Positions 63,609-64,000 of a DNA stretch of 64,000 bases are shown here, piece by piece. The notes beneath the pieces are model-generated. The model saw only the letters and a list, made by a program, of their open reading frames with translations. It searched no databases and had not been told where the DNA came from. The DNA is from [Mycobacterium] vasticus. Its GTDB lineage: Bacteria; Actinomycetota; Actinomycetes; Mycobacteriales; Mycobacteriaceae. Position 1 is the first letter of the stretch, and each line of letters opens with the position of its first letter. The translations under genes were made by a program, and so were the position numbers. The stretch covers positions 426,919 through 490,918 of the forward strand of contig NZ_CP084028.1 of assembly GCF_020181595.1 (NCBI RefSeq). The letters run 5' to 3'.

Positions 63609-64000
63609 TCAGAAGTAGCGCGGGAAGGGGCTCCAGTCGGGGTCGCGCTTCTGCAGGAACGCATCGCGGCCCTCGACGGCCTCGTCGGTCATGTAGGCCA
63701 GCCGGGTGGCCTCGCCGGCGAACAGCTGCTGGCCCACCAGGCCGTCGTCGAGCAGGTTGAACGCGAACTTCAACATGCGTTGCGCCTGAGGCGATTTGCC
63801 GTTGATCTCCTTGGCCCACTGCACGCCGGTGGCCTCCAGCTCGGCGTGGTCGACAACCTCGTTGACCGCACCCATGTGATGCATCTGCTCGGCGGTGTAG
63901 GGCCGGCCCAGGAAGAAGACCTCGCGGGCGAATTTCTGGCCGACCTGACGCGCCAGATACGCGCTGCCGTAGCCGCCGTCGAAGCTGCCGACGTCGGCGT
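63609..64000 (-). CDS. menB: 1,4-dihydroxy-2-naphthoyl-CoA synthase, C-terminal part
   Basis: The last 130 residues of a crotonase-family enzyme, open at the right edge. The visible part has VGSFDGGYGSAYLARQ, ending with QKRDPDWSPFPRYF, both diagnostic of MenB. It cyclises o-succinylbenzoyl-CoA in menaquinone synthesis. Equivalent to Rv0548c. Its start lies beyond the window. Confidence 0.93.
   Translation of the reverse strand, partial: ADVGSFDGGYGSAYLARQVGQKFAREVFFLGRPYTAEQMHHMGAVNEVVDHAELEATGVQWAKEINGKSPQAQRMLKFAFNLLDDGLVGQQLFAGEATRLAYMTDEAVEGRDAFLQKRDPDWSPFPRYF

Overview
The window is high-GC actinobacterial DNA from a Mycobacterium. The diagnostic features are two PPE proteins, four glycine-rich PGRS proteins, the mycobacterial small ribosomal protein bS22, and a gene order that largely follows the M. 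tuberculosis H37Rv stretch Rv0495c to Rv0548c (gene order recalled from knowledge, not searched). PPE-SVP and PPE-PPW proteins together point to a slow-growing or terrae-clade species rather than a typical rapid grower; the species cannot be fixed from sequence alone.

Layout. 1-7,000: start of a minus-strand gene with a near-consensus SOS box, an SRPBCC protein, and a minus-strand block of ABC ATPase, FtsX permease, FAD oxidase and amidase. 7,177-15,532: conserved core (Cys-rich protein, exopolyphosphatase, membrane protein, TIM-barrel protein, thioesterase-fold protein, proC, HTH protein, bS22, galE2-like, acyltransferase). 15,620-19,500: dehydratase-fold protein, SerB1-like phosphatase, then a minus-strand cassette encoding a putative zinc metallopeptidase, a lipoprotein and a SnoaL-like protein, sitting where H37Rv has mmpS2/mmpL2. 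19,601-25,078: haem genes hemA, hemC, cobA-hemD fusion, hemB and a small membrane protein.

25,084-44,600 is the accessory region. It holds three tandem secreted proteins that join a PGRS region to a GH5 endoglycoceramidase-like catalytic domain, a copper-type P-ATPase operon, an Asn/Pro/Met-rich secreted protein, a Tat-type esterase, an ABC pair like Rv0072/Rv0073, a convergent PPE pair (one with a SHOCT-like tail), a JmjC-type oxygenase, a PGRS protein without a PE domain, and two Ddn-like proteins.

44,686-52,436: hemL, a histidine phosphatase, and the complete system II cytochrome c maturation operon (ResA-like, CcdA, ResB, CcsA), a MinD-like ATPase and small proteins. 52,447-64,000: menaquinone genes menA, menE and menB (partial), MTA/purine phosphorylase, a Gly/Ser-rich repeat protein, a duplicated pair of phosphate permease plus small membrane protein, a glyoxalase-fold protein and an SDR.

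Functionally the core links tetrapyrrole synthesis (hemL, hemA, hemB, hemC, hemD), haem attachment to cytochromes c, and menaquinone synthesis, all serving respiration. The novel material is the secreted and surface protein content: the metallopeptidase/lipoprotein cassette and the PGRS-glycosidase array are the strongest candidates for undescribed systems. Genes missing from their H37Rv positions include cmaA2, mmpS2/mmpL2, PE_PGRS6, fabH, galE3 and Rv0539-Rv0541c. No gap longer than 300 bases without a gene was found; no tRNA, rRNA, insertion sequence or CRISPR array was recognised.
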